Shown piece after piece: positions 17,645 through 26,144 of a stretch of 64,000 nucleotides of DNA. Source of the DNA: Nitrospira moscoviensis (GTDB taxonomy: Bacteria; Nitrospirota; Nitrospiria; Nitrospirales; Nitrospiraceae); contig NZ_CP011801.1 in the NCBI RefSeq assembly GCF_001273775.1, forward strand, positions 4,318,001-4,382,000. Reading direction: 5' to 3'. Position 1 is the stretch's first letter, and each line of letters opens with the position of its first letter. Position numbers and translations under genes: made by a program. A model generated the notes under the pieces. That model was given only the letters and a program-made list of their open reading frames with translations. It did not search any database and was not told where the DNA came from.

Positions 17645-19345
17645 ATGAGACGCTTGGTCAGGTTTCACGCTCTTTTCGCCGGAACAGTCGCGTGGCTCGT
17701 CTGCGCGGCGATGACCGACGCAGCCGTCGCCGCATCGACTCCATCCAGAACCAAGGGGAAGCCCGCTGCGACGCAGGCGGTGGACGCCGCGCGCCGGTTC
17801 GCCGAAGCCATCTCACAAGGCGACCGGGTGGCCGCCGGCCAGCTCGACTTCGCTTGCCAATACCGCCTGGTGACGGGCGGCCCCGCGGGCCTCAAGGCCT
17901 ACCCGCCTGCGTCGGATCCCATCTACGACGACTGCTGGGCGGCCCTGACGGCCGCGCATGCCCCCGCGACGAAACGGACGGATGTCGGCATGGACGTGCT
18001 CTGGCCGAGCACCGGTCCGCTGGTGTTTTACGGAGACGAGCTGCCGCGGCTCCCGGCCTCCGCGTTTGTGATGGACGCGCTCGGGATTTCACCGCCGGGG
18101 AGCGGCGTGCGGCTGGAAGTGAAGGACAGCCGGGCGATTCCCAACGGATCGTTCCCGTTGAAGCGAAGCGGGAAGTCCGTCGCGGTGCCGACAACCTTGG
18201 TTCGCCTGGTGGTGCACTATCATGATCCGCTGACCTCGCCGGTGAGTTATGCGGAGGGGACCGTCAAGTGGGCCAACACCATCAAGCGCGCGCGCCGCGC
18301 GGTGAAATCCATTACGACGCAATGGGTCGTCTTCACCGGGCTGAAGAAACACGGATTCCCCGGCGACGCGGCCGTCTTCCTCCTGCCCGTGCCGACGCAG
18401 CCGGAAGCGCCCGGCATGCCCGCCCCTCAAATCCCGTTTACGACGGAGATCAGCCGCGCCCTCCCCGACTCGTTGGTCTGGTGGACGGCCGAGGATCAGC
18501 CGGGAACCCTGACCGCCGCCGCCGCGCGCGCCGCCACCTTTCCGGAGTTGCGCGATCGGGTGGCCCTGCTCAACCGCGTGTTGATCATCGATCCCAATCA
18601 GACGGATGCGCTGATGGTGTTGACCAGAAACCTGTATGCCGTCCTGCTGCGCGAGGCGGCCAACGAGCACAAGCTGGTGGTGAAGGATCCGGCGCTGTCC
18701 CTCGTGGTGAATGAATTCTATTGGAACGTCTATGCGGGCGCCGAGCGGTTGGCGCTGTCCAACGGCATGGAAATGGGGGGGTTCTCCCAGCCGACGCCCG
18801 CGGACTACCTCTATCGGATGTTGCCCGCGTTGGAGACGCTGGCGAAGAATCATCCCGAGCAGCTGGACAGCCGGTTCCGCCTCGGCGTGGCGTACCGCTG
18901 GAACAACGATCAGCTCCCGATGATCGAAACGTTTGAAGCGCTCGTCCGGGACATCCCCGAAGGCCGCAACACCCCGAAAGCCGAAGCGCTGCTGCAATTG
19001 GCCTGGTCGCGGATCAACAAGGTCGCCTGGAACCGGATTCTCCACGATCCGGAAAGCGTCAAGGCTTACGCCGACGCCGAGGCGTCGCTCGCCGTCGCGG
19101 AGTTGCCGCTGGACAAGTTTCTCGCGGAATACACGATGGCCTACAGCATGATTTTCATGCCCGACTACGGCGACAAGGCCAAGATGCTGCACCATCTGAC
19201 GGAAGCCAAACGCTGGTTCGAGGAAGTGCCCGGGAAGAACGACGACGTTTGGCGGTATTTCCTTGAGAGCGACCTGCTGAAGGCGGTGCTCGACGCCGAC
19301 CCGAGTTTCCAGCCGATCCTGGCATCCGTGGAAAAGAAGGCCTAA
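17645..19345 (+). CDS. Large secreted helical protein, unknown function
   Basis: This 566-residue protein has a signal peptide (1-30, ending A-V-A-A). Residues 45-300 are mixed alpha/beta and contain a predicted NTF2-like start (A-A-R-R-F-A-E-A-I-S-Q-G-D). From about 300 to the end it is helical with TPR-like repeats (A-L-x-x-L-A-K-N-H-P, L-G-V-A-Y-R-W-N-N-D, A-E-A-L-L-Q-L-A-W). I do not recognise a named family. A good site (AAGAGGTCAGGAACC-ATG) marks the start. The 133-bp gap after the cytochrome suggests a separate transcript. It is probably periplasmic, with possible protein-protein contact through the TPR-like part. Confidence 0.65.
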   Translation: MRRLVRFHALFAGTVAWLVCAAMTDAAVAASTPSRTKGKPAATQAVDAARRFAEAISQGDRVAAGQLDFACQYRLVTGGPAGLKAYPPASDPIYDDCWAALTAAHAPATKRTDVGMDVLWPSTGPLVFYGDELPRLPASAFVMDALGISPPGSGVRLEVKDSRAIPNGSFPLKRSGKSVAVPTTLVRLVVHYHDPLTSPVSYAEGTVKWANTIKRARRAVKSITTQWVVFTGLKKHGFPGDAAVFLLPVPTQPEAPGMPAPQIPFTTEISRALPDSLVWWTAEDQPGTLTAAAARAATFPELRDRVALLNRVLIIDPNQTDALMVLTRNLYAVLLREAANEHKLVVKDPALSLVVNEFYWNVYAGAERLALSNGMEMGGFSQPTPADYLYRMLPALETLAKNHPEQLDSRFRLGVAYRWNNDQLPMIETFEALVRDIPEGRNTPKAEALLQLAWSRINKVAWNRILHDPESVKAYADAEASLAVAELPLDKFLAEYTMAYSMIFMPDYGDKAKMLHHLTEAKRWFEEVPGKNDDVWRYFLESDLLKAVLDADPSFQPILASVEKKA

Positions 19346-19388
19346 GCGCCCGCGCCGCGGCATCTCACTGCGGCGTACCGGAGCCGGT

Positions 19389-20078
19389 ATGTACCGGTTG
19401 AGCGCAACCGCACTGCACTTTCCGCCGCCGGACCAGGCCACGCCGGAGGGGTTGCTCGCCGTAGGCGGCGATCTGCGCCCCGAGCGTCTGATCGAGGCCT
19501 ACCGCCACGGCATCTTCCCCTGGTACAACGAGGACCAGCCGATTCTCTGGTGGTCGCCGGATCCGCGAGCCGTGCTGTTCCCCTCCCGTCTGCATGTCCC
19601 GCGCAGCCTGGAAAAGACGCTTCGGCGGGGGCGCTTCACGTTCACGCTCGACACCTGCTTTCGTGACGTCATGATCCGGTGCGCCGGACCGCGCATCCAA
19701 TACCCTGAGGGCGGCACCTGGATCACCCCGGCGATGATCGAGGCCTACACGGAACTGCACCAGCTCGGCTACGCCCACTCCATCGAAACCTGGCAGGACG
19801 GCCGGCTCGTCGGCGGCCTCTACGGCGTCGCCCTGGGCGCCGCGTTCTTCGCCGAATCGATGTTCATGCGCGTCCCCGATGCCTCGAAGGCGGCGCTGGT
19901 CCGGCTCGTGCGCCAACTCCGGGCCTGGGACTTCCAGCTTATCGATTGCCAGCAATCGTCACCTCACGTCAGGCGTTTCGGGGCGCAGAACATTCCGCGC
20001 CGTGAATTCATCGCTCGGCTCGCGGCGGCCCTCGCCGTACTGGATCGACGAGGGCCGTGGCGCGTCGACGGGCGGTGA
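19389..20078 (+). CDS. aat: Leucyl/phenylalanyl-tRNA--protein transferase
   Basis: This 229-residue N-end-rule enzyme transfers Leu or Phe to N-terminal Arg/Lys of substrate proteins. Family signatures are complete: F-P-P-P at the start, G-L-L-A-V-G-G-D-L, Y-R-x-G-I-F-P-W-Y, W-W-S-P-D-P-R, a central W-I-T-x-x-M-x-x-A-Y and F-A-E-S-M-F near 156-162. The C-terminus holds I-D-C-Q and H-x-x-x-F-G-A. The length is typical. It starts 43 bp after the previous gene and is probably transcribed with it. ClpS/ClpA are not in the window. Confidence 0.97.
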   Translation: MYRLSATALHFPPPDQATPEGLLAVGGDLRPERLIEAYRHGIFPWYNEDQPILWWSPDPRAVLFPSRLHVPRSLEKTLRRGRFTFTLDTCFRDVMIRCAGPRIQYPEGGTWITPAMIEAYTELHQLGYAHSIETWQDGRLVGGLYGVALGAAFFAESMFMRVPDASKAALVRLVRQLRAWDFQLIDCQQSSPHVRRFGAQNIPRREFIARLAAALAVLDRRGPWRVDGR

Positions 20079-20094
20079 TTTCGGCCCGCGAACA

Positions 20095-20289
20095 ACCCTC
20101 CTCCTCGATCATCACCGGCAACTCCGGGCAAGACGCGCTCCAACACCTGGGGCTCGCGGACAAGACACGGCTCATTTCGACGCCGGTGTGATATCGATGG
20201 ACCTGACAATGCCGGGAATAGACGGGCTGGAAGTGTGCCGCCGCATCCCGCGCCGCGGAGCATTGGTGCGGTGCGATGGTACGCATTGA
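20095..20289 (+). pseudogene. Decayed response-regulator receiver domain remnant
   Basis: Two overlapping frames together read as the middle of a CheY-like receiver. Frame one gives I-T-G-N-S-G-Q-D-A-L-Q-H-L before a stop near 20190. Frame two gives V-I-S-M-D-L-T-M-P-G-I-D-G-L-E-V-C-R-R-I (20188 onward), including the phospho-acceptor Asp and the M-P-G-x-D-G loop, then a stop at 20287-20289. The first strand, the Thr and Lys motifs and the C-terminal helices are missing. It is a truncated, frameshifted fragment, not a working gene. It fills the gap between aat and the convergent M20 peptidase gene. Confidence 0.65.
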
Positions 20290-20346
20290 GGGACCACCGT
20301 TTCACCGTGGGGCCTCAGCGAGCAAGAAGGATGGTCGGGCCGCTTG

Positions 20347-21714
20347 CTATGTCTTCCCCATCTTCGCCAGCTCCGCGAAATAATGGGCGAAGGCTTTCAT
20401 GCCGCCGGAGGCTTGACCCCAGTCGAAGTATTCGTTCGGCGCGTGGTAGCCGTGCTCGGGGAGGCTCAGCCCTAGAAACAGGATCGGGACCTTCCAGGCC
20501 TTCTGCATCGTCACCACCGCGCCGATCGAGCCGCCCTCGCGGATGAAGGCCGGCTGTTTGCCGAAGCCCGCTTGCGCGGCCCGCTTCACCGCGTCGACAT
20601 AGGGCCCGTCAAACCATCCCTTGAACGGCTGCAGCATGCCTTCGCGCTCCACCGTGACGCTCGGATTGACCTTGGCGACATGTTTCTTGAGCAAGGCGAA
20701 GGCCTTCTCGGGCGTCTGATTCGGCACCAGCCGCATGCTGACTTTCAATTCACCCTGCCCCGGCACCACCGTCTTGACGCCGGGGCCCTGGTAGCCGCCG
20801 GTAAGCCCGTGAATTTCGAACGTGGGCCTGGCCCAAATGCGGCGCATGATGTCCGACGGATCGTTCGTCCGCAGCGACTGAAATCCGTAGGCCTGCTTGA
20901 ACCGCTTCACGTTGAAGCCGGACGCGAGGAAGCTCTTGATCTCCGCCTTGGTCGGCTCGACCACGTCGTCATAGAAGCCGGGGATCTTGACCTTCCCGGT
21001 TTTCGCGTCGACGCAGCTCTGTGCCACCTCCATCAGCTCGGCCAAGGGATTCCTGGCCGCGCCACCGGTGAGACCGGAATGCGCGTCCTTGCTTCCCGTC
21101 CGCAACATGAGTCTCGCGCCGAGCAGGCCGCGGAGGCCGTAGGGCATCGCCGGCCGGCCTTTGGCGATCCAGATGGTATCCGACACCACTACGGAATCCG
21201 GCCGTGGAATCGCCGTGCGGTCCTTGAGGCCCTGCGAAAAATGCGGGCTTCCGATTTCTTCTTCCAGCTCCCAGAGGAATCGAACGTTGATCGGCCAACC
21301 CTGGTCGACGGCGAAGCGCGCGCCGAGCAAGGCCGCCAGGGCCGGCCCTTTGTCGTCGGTCGCGCCGCGGCCGCGATACAGTCCATTGTCGTTCGCGAAC
21401 GCAAACGGCGCCTGTGTCCATTCCGGCTCCTGCGCCGGCTGGACGTCCATGTGATTGTAGACCGTGACGGTGGGATGGCCAGGACCGGTGGTCCAGCCGC
21501 CGCAGACGATCGGATAGCCGCCGGTCTCGACGATCCGGGCCTCCGCGCCCAGATCGGTCAGATACTGTACCGCCAATTCGGCCATCTTCCGCAGATCGCC
21601 GGCGCGCGACGGATCCATGCTGATGGACGGGACTTCGACCATTTGGCCGAGCAGGTCTTCGAACCGCCCGCGCGCACTATTCACATACGTTTCCAGTTGC
21701 CGCCGATTCACCAT
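20347..21714 (-). CDS. M20 family metallopeptidase (carnosinase-like dipeptidase)
   Basis: This 455-residue cytoplasmic dipeptidase has the zinc-binding V-Y-N-H-M-D-V-Q-P motif near residues 84-92, R-G-A-T-D-D-K-G-P, the E-L-E-E-E-I-G catalytic Glu pair and the D-A-H-S-G dimerisation segment. G-G-S-I appears near residue 400 and the last His in L-P-E-H-G-Y-H-A-P-N. These match the CNDP/PepV side of M20. The ATG at 21714 is preceded by GGGAGGATTGG; the in-frame extension upstream has no site and covers the divergent gene's promoter region. It is divergent from the gene at 21796 and apparently monocistronic. Confidence 0.92.
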   Translation of the reverse strand: MVNRRQLETYVNSARGRFEDLLGQMVEVPSISMDPSRAGDLRKMAELAVQYLTDLGAEARIVETGGYPIVCGGWTTGPGHPTVTVYNHMDVQPAQEPEWTQAPFAFANDNGLYRGRGATDDKGPALAALLGARFAVDQGWPINVRFLWELEEEIGSPHFSQGLKDRTAIPRPDSVVVSDTIWIAKGRPAMPYGLRGLLGARLMLRTGSKDAHSGLTGGAARNPLAELMEVAQSCVDAKTGKVKIPGFYDDVVEPTKAEIKSFLASGFNVKRFKQAYGFQSLRTNDPSDIMRRIWARPTFEIHGLTGGYQGPGVKTVVPGQGELKVSMRLVPNQTPEKAFALLKKHVAKVNPSVTVEREGMLQPFKGWFDGPYVDAVKRAAQAGFGKQPAFIREGGSIGAVVTMQKAWKVPILFLGLSLPEHGYHAPNEYFDWGQASGGMKAFAHYFAELAKMGKT

Positions 21715-21795
21715 GGACCAATCCTCCCGCGATGAGAGCGGATTATAACGGTCATGTGGGGGAAGGGAAAGCGGCGGCATGGTAGAATCCGCCGC

Positions 21796-22272
21796 ATGCG
21801 ACGACATTCGCGAGCGACCCTCCTTTGGAGTCTGCCGGCCGTCCTCGTCATGGTCGCCGTGACACTGGCTCCTGCGCCGGCGCGGGCCGAAGAGCCGATC
21901 GGTATCCGGCAGATCCTCGATGAGCCGACGGTCTATCATCTCAGGCGCGTCACGCTGGCCGGGACCGTGCGCGACGTGCAACCCCTCGATCCCTATACCG
22001 TTCCCAACGGGACGAATTGTTACGGCGCGTACTTGTTCCGCTTGGAAGATGAGTCCTCTTCCATCTCAGTGGCCGTCTTGGGCATTTGCGCCAGCAAGCC
22101 GGTGTTCCGCGATCCGGAGGTGGAGGACGGCGATCGCGTCGAAGTGAGCGCGACGATTCAGGCGCCGAGTCACGGTGGGTACTATCTGAGCTTCCGCGGG
22201 CTGAAAGTCGTCACGGAACAAGAGGGCTTCGTGCAGGCCGTCGCCGACCGCATTCTCCCCATCGTCGAATAG
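21796..22272 (+). CDS. Periplasmic OB-fold-like protein
   Basis: This 158-residue exported protein has a clear signal peptide (1-30, A-R-A-E). The mature part reads as a five-stranded small barrel: V-T-L-A-G-T-V-R-D-V, Y-L-F-R-L-E-D, S-I-S-V-A-V-L-G, D-G-D-R-V-E-V-S-A and Y-Y-L-S-F-R-G, the order seen in bacterial OB-fold (tRNA_anti/BOF-like) periplasmic proteins. Two Cys residues (N-C-Y and I-C-A) could pair. A TAGAAT box ends 7 bp before the start, again suggesting a leaderless message. The next gene starts 7 bp downstream, so they form an operon. The substrate is unknown. Confidence 0.7.
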   Translation: MRRHSRATLLWSLPAVLVMVAVTLAPAPARAEEPIGIRQILDEPTVYHLRRVTLAGTVRDVQPLDPYTVPNGTNCYGAYLFRLEDESSSISVAVLGICASKPVFRDPEVEDGDRVEVSATIQAPSHGGYYLSFRGLKVVTEQEGFVQAVADRILPIVE

Positions 22273-22279
22273 TGCACCC

Positions 22280-23020
22280 ATGCGGAACTACACTGCCGCC
22301 ACACTGATGATGCTCCTCTGCTGGCTCCCCGGCTGCGCCGGCAGCCAAGGCTTCGATCGGCCCGCCATGCAGGCATTCCTCAAAGCCGACGCGAGCGAGA
22401 TATTCGAGCTCGAAACGGCCGGCCGGCCGAGCCTCCGGACGCCGCTCCGCCTGGCCTTCTTCTTCATCGAGGACGAACTGCCCTCCCATCGCACGATCCG
22501 CAAGGCGGACTGGGTGACGGCCGACAAAGAACGTTTGAAACAGAGTCTGGCGCCGCTCCTCGAAGAGGGACTGCTCTCGGAGATCGTCTTTCTGTCGGAT
22601 GCCACCATCCGGGGGCATCACGCGGTCAAGATCCGCCAAGCCGCGCTGCGCTATGGCGCGGACGCGGTGCTGGTGGTGAACGGGCTCTCCGCCGTCGATC
22701 GCTTCAACAATGCGTCGGCCTGGCTGTACCCCACTCTGCTCGGCGCCTATGTGGCCGATGGCACCGAAAGCCGTGCCTTGTTCATGCTGGAGGGGAGCCT
22801 GCGCGATGTCGGTGCCGGGAAGGTCCTGGCGAGGGAGCAGGCGGAAGGAACGGCGGCGCGCATCGGACCGGCCATGGCGGTGGAGGACCGGGAAGTGCTC
22901 CGTCAAGCGAAGGCGAAGGCGTTGGACGAACTGGGCGCGCGGATCGCGGTGCTCCTTCGTGGCCTCCCACAAGCCGCGCCCAAATCCGGCAGCCCCTCAC
23001 GGCGAGTCGAACGTCAGTAA
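22280..23020 (+). CDS. Predicted lipoprotein, unknown function
   Basis: This 246-residue protein has a lipobox W-L-P-G-C at residue 19. The mature part has an alternating fold (L-R-L-A-F-F-F-I-E-D-E, then A-A-L-R-Y-G-A-D-A-V-L-V-V-N-G) that resembles lipoproteins with a TolB-N/CsgG-like domain, where a protein takes a regularly spaced L-x-x-x-G-A-D strand. I do not claim a family. It overlaps the convergent barrel gene by 24 bp at the 3' end. It is in an operon with the preceding OB-fold-like gene (7-bp gap). Location: inner leaflet of the outer membrane is most likely. Confidence 0.65.
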   Translation: MRNYTAATLMMLLCWLPGCAGSQGFDRPAMQAFLKADASEIFELETAGRPSLRTPLRLAFFFIEDELPSHRTIRKADWVTADKERLKQSLAPLLEEGLLSEIVFLSDATIRGHHAVKIRQAALRYGADAVLVVNGLSAVDRFNNASAWLYPTLLGAYVADGTESRALFMLEGSLRDVGAGKVLAREQAEGTAARIGPAMAVEDREVLRQAKAKALDELGARIAVLLRGLPQAAPKSGSPSRRVERQ

Positions 23021-24160
23021 GATCCCCAGTAAGAGCAGATGCTGGGCCGGCGACAATCCGATCACGCCGGGCGCGATTTCTCCCTTTCGAAAGAATCCGC
23101 CGCCGGGTCCGGTCGATTCGTCATACCGGTACTCCAGCCGCACGATCGCCGTCGTCCGTTGAACGGACGTCTTATATTCGACGGTCGACGTGACGGCCCG
23201 CACGAACTGCTCCCGCCCCGTCCATCGCCCGTTGCGATCCCAGTAGAATTCGGGCCGCAGGGCCGTTGACCAGGGCCCGGCTACGTGCCATCGAGCCACC
23301 ACGTTGCCGCCCATGACGAAGGCTCGTGGGCTTCCCGGCCGACCGGCGATGTTTTCCGTGCCGACATCGTAAGAGGCCGCCAGCACAAGCTCCTCGCCTT
23401 TCCATTCCAAGATGTGATTGCCGTAGAGCCGCCAGAATTCCAGCGCCGTGCTCGCTTGATCCGGCCCCCAATAGAGGGTTTGCGTCGCCGTGAGCTGCGG
23501 CGTCAGCCGGTACGACCATTGCCCGCCATAGGACGGCTGGTCGTTCGGATGCGAGAGGTGCGCGTAGCCGTTGATGATGAACCCGGCCAGAGTGAGGCGG
23601 TCACTCACCGAATATCTGGCGGTGAGCCCGAACATCATATAGGGCGTGTAGTCGGCGATCCAGGAGCGGGTATAGTTCGGATTGTCCTTGGCATAGAGCG
23701 ATTCATAACCGATAAGACTGTTGAACAGACCGGCGGTGATCAGCAGGCCGTTCCCCGCCGGCGCGAGATACGATACATTGGCGCGCGAGAAGTGGCGCAA
23801 CGTGTCGGCCCCGCCAACCTTGGGTTCGTTCGGCAGAAAGGCGAACTCTTTCGTGTCGTACCCGCCCTGCACCGCGAACTCCATGCCCCAGCGCGACGCC
23901 TCAACCGGATCTTTGCGGACGTACCCCAGCGCCATGTTCGGCGCGAATTCATTATGGCGCGCGGCCGTCGAGCGGCTGCGCCACAGATGGTTTTCCGGGA
24001 AATTGAAATTGACGATGTAGGCAAGGTCGAGGTAGGCGCCGTAGTGCCAGTCGGGCCAAGGTGCCTGCGTGCTCTCCGGTTGCTGGCTGTGCGCGACAAG
24101 GGGCAGGACGGCCACGAGCGACAGCAGGAGGCCGAGCGACGTGAACGCGCGACTCGGCAC
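22997..24160 (-). CDS. Outer-membrane beta-barrel (porin-like) protein
   Basis: This 387-residue predicted outer-membrane barrel has a signal peptide (ending A-H-S), then repeated amphipathic strands rich in Tyr, Trp and Gly, such as W-H-Y-G-A-Y-L-D-L-A-Y and G-M-E-F-A-V-Q-G-G-Y. The C-terminal stretch L-L-L-L-G-I-L-L-T-F ends close to the usual final strand. It looks like the small porin family (DUF1597/OmpL-like) seen in several phyla, with substrate unknown. I set the start at a GTG that shares its G with the stop of the upstream gene (TAGTG), with GGGGAG about 11 bases ahead; this makes the pair translationally coupled. Confidence 0.75.
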   Translation of the reverse strand: MPSRAFTSLGLLLSLVAVLPLVAHSQQPESTQAPWPDWHYGAYLDLAYIVNFNFPENHLWRSRSTAARHNEFAPNMALGYVRKDPVEASRWGMEFAVQGGYDTKEFAFLPNEPKVGGADTLRHFSRANVSYLAPAGNGLLITAGLFNSLIGYESLYAKDNPNYTRSWIADYTPYMMFGLTARYSVSDRLTLAGFIINGYAHLSHPNDQPSYGGQWSYRLTPQLTATQTLYWGPDQASTALEFWRLYGNHILEWKGEELVLAASYDVGTENIAGRPGSPRAFVMGGNVVARWHVAGPWSTALRPEFYWDRNGRWTGREQFVRAVTSTVEYKTSVQRTTAIVRLEYRYDESTGPGGGFFRKGEIAPGVIGLSPAQHLLLLGILLTFDSP

Positions 24161-24639
24161 TACTTCGTGGGCTCCCCGAGCACGCACCACAGGCGCCTGG
24201 TTCCCGACTTCTGATCCGTCACCGGTTCGCCGCTGAAGAAGCTGATCTGCCAGGCCACGATGTCGTCGGTGGGATGCGGCGTCGCCGTCCAATAGATTTC
24301 CGATTTGATGTTGGAGAAGGGATGGCCGGCCGGCAAGGCGGGATCGTGCTGCGTCGGATCGATCAGCGTTTTCAGCTCATCGACGGACGGCGCGCGCCAG
24401 CCCTTCCGCCCGCCCACTTCCTTCGTCAGGCAGCGCGCCACCGAGGCGCTCCACACGTCGTGAATGCGATCCGGCTCCTGCTCCCAAATCAGGCCCGTCC
24501 GGTTGTCCCGGACAGCCGCGCCATCCAGCACGAGCGTAAAGCGGTCGGCCGCCTGTTCGGCGCCGACGGGAGCGCGAAGCAGGAACGCCAGCGCCGCACC
24601 CACCAGCCACAGCGCCGTCTGCCGGCCGACCTTTTCCAT
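24160..24639 (-). CDS. DUF1566 (Lcl C-terminal-like) secreted protein
   Basis: This 159-residue protein has a signal peptide (to about residue 27). The DUF1566 pattern is complete: V-R-D-N-R-T-G-L-I-W-E near 43-53, a G-W-R-A-P-S-V-D-E-L-K-T-L-I-D segment, Y-W-T-A-T and R-L-W-C-V at the end. The family is common in secreted or surface proteins of unknown biochemical role and may carry a C-type lectin-like or FGE-like fold. An AAGGAGGG site precedes the ATG. It is the first gene of a coupled pair with the barrel gene, so both proteins may work together in the outer envelope. Confidence 0.8.
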   Translation of the reverse strand: MEKVGRQTALWLVGAALAFLLRAPVGAEQAADRFTLVLDGAAVRDNRTGLIWEQEPDRIHDVWSASVARCLTKEVGGRKGWRAPSVDELKTLIDPTQHDPALPAGHPFSNIKSEIYWTATPHPTDDIVAWQISFFSGEPVTDQKSGTRRLWCVLGEPTK

Positions 24640-24803
24640 GGAGCCCTCCTTCAGTGAATGGACGAGGACGTCCGCCCGCCGGCAGTCTGCCGCAGCGCGC
24701 TTGTCTTTTCAATAGCGCCTGCGGCATGCTGTCGGCCATTTGAGCAGCCGGCCGCGTCATTCGGAGAGGGGTGAGGCAGCCGGCGACAACCCAGGAGGAC
24801 GTC

Positions 24804-25445
24804 ATGAGCGCAGTGGAGCATCATCGACGCATCGATGTCTTGGCGATCGGGCTCTTCGGTCTGGCGGTGGGAGCCTTGACGCTCGGCGTCGCACAGGTCG
24901 GCGGCATTCCGGGGACGAACAAGATCGGCACATTGGTCATCGCGCTCGTCTTCGGCGGGATCGTCCAGATCCTCGCCGGCATCACCGACATCCGGTATCA
25001 CGAACAACTGGGCGGCACCGCGCTGACGATGTACGGCTTCTTCTGGCTGACGGTCTGCACCGCCAAGCTCGTGAGCGCCAGCAGTTCTTATCATCTGGAC
25101 ATGATTCTGTACGCTCCCATCAACCTGGTCTACGCGGCCTTTTCGGCCGTCATGGTCTATCTCACCGCCTATCGCAACGCGACGCTCTGCATCCTGCACG
25201 TCGTCATCACGCTGACCTTTGCCTTCACGGTGTTGGCGCGGCTCGAAGCCATTTCCGAGCTGATCCCCGGGTTTCTCCACATCGTCGTGGGGCTCATGGC
25301 GTTCTACCACGCCATCGCCAGCCTGACGCAGGCCTTCACCGGCCATCAGCTGGTGCCGCTCGGCCCGGCCTTCCTGCACCACGGTGAACGGGCGTTCAAC
25401 CGTCACGAAGCCGATAGGAAAGACCGGCTGGTTCAACCGGGCTGA
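24804..25445 (+). CDS. GPR1/FUN34/YaaH (SatP) family acetate/succinate permease
   Basis: This 213-residue inner-membrane protein has six predicted transmembrane helices. The family motif appears in modified form: the start of TM1 region L-G-L/F-G-L-A-V-G-A-L-T-L, F-G-G-I-V-Q-I-L-A-G near residues 48-57, and Y-G-F-F-W near 77. These match SatP-type acetate-proton or succinate carriers. The strict N-P-A-P-L-G-L motif seen in enteric SatP is not obvious. The start follows AGGAGGA. Its 3' end overlaps the convergent gene by 13 bp. Acetate uptake or release is the likely role. Confidence 0.8.
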   Translation: MSAVEHHRRIDVLAIGLFGLAVGALTLGVAQVGGIPGTNKIGTLVIALVFGGIVQILAGITDIRYHEQLGGTALTMYGFFWLTVCTAKLVSASSSYHLDMILYAPINLVYAAFSAVMVYLTAYRNATLCILHVVITLTFAFTVLARLEAISELIPGFLHIVVGLMAFYHAIASLTQAFTGHQLVPLGPAFLHHGERAFNRHEADRKDRLVQPG

Positions 25446-26041
25446 CGGCGGCGATAGTGGCGGAGCAGGAGCAGACCGCCCCAGGCATACGACGCCAGCA
25501 TGAGCAGGATGCCGACATGCTGGACGAGGCGGGCCAAACGATGGTCGTATTCCAGCCAGCCCAGCATCGTCAGCAGATTGTTCCAGTCGTGCCCGTCGGT
25601 CTCTTGCCCCGTCACACCGCCCAATAGGATCAGCTCGAGCGCGCGGGCATCGTTGATGTAGGGCGCGAGGTCCATGAGACTCTCCGCCAGCCACCACAGC
25701 GCGACCGAGGCGGCGAAGGGATCGCGGGTCTGCACGAGAAAGGTGACGAGACAGACGAGGGGCATCAGCACCTGTCCCAGACTTCCACCCAAGATCGTCA
25801 TGAACCGGCCGAACGGCATGAAGAGCAGATGGCCCGCTTCATGGAACGGCAGGTTGACCAGATGGAGAACGGATTCTCCGGCATAATTCGTTTCGAGCGG
25901 CGTGGCGATGAAGGTCCAGCCCCACCGGACGAGTATCACGAATAAGACCGCCCGGCCGTAGAATGACCACGCGTCCGTCTTCGTATCGGACTCGATCAGC
26001 CACTGCTTCGCGGCCTGCCGCCACGCGATCGCGCTCTTCAT
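25433..26041 (-). CDS. Integral membrane protein with HExxH-like zinc motif
   Basis: This 202-residue membrane protein has about four to five helices. H67-E68-A-G-H71 sits at the start of one helix, the hallmark of gluzincin-type membrane proteases, and a later helix contains N-D-A-R and G-H-D segments. It resembles M50-like small membrane proteins annotated as putative metallopeptidases, but no second D-motif (N-x-x-P-x-x-x-L-D-G) is present, so activity is uncertain. It lies 103 bp downstream of a true M50 gene on the same strand, and its 3' end overlaps the convergent permease gene. Confidence 0.6.
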   Translation of the reverse strand: MKSAIAWRQAAKQWLIESDTKTDAWSFYGRAVLFVILVRWGWTFIATPLETNYAGESVLHLVNLPFHEAGHLLFMPFGRFMTILGGSLGQVLMPLVCLVTFLVQTRDPFAASVALWWLAESLMDLAPYINDARALELILLGGVTGQETDGHDWNNLLTMLGWLEYDHRLARLVQHVGILLMLASYAWGGLLLLRHYRRRQPG

Positions 26042-26144
26042 GAACGCATGCTAAAACCGCGACGGCGATGCGGCAAGACTTTCCGCGTAACCGGTCCGAT
26101 CCGTTCGTGCTGAGCCGGCCGACGCGCTCTCCGTCCACGATCTG

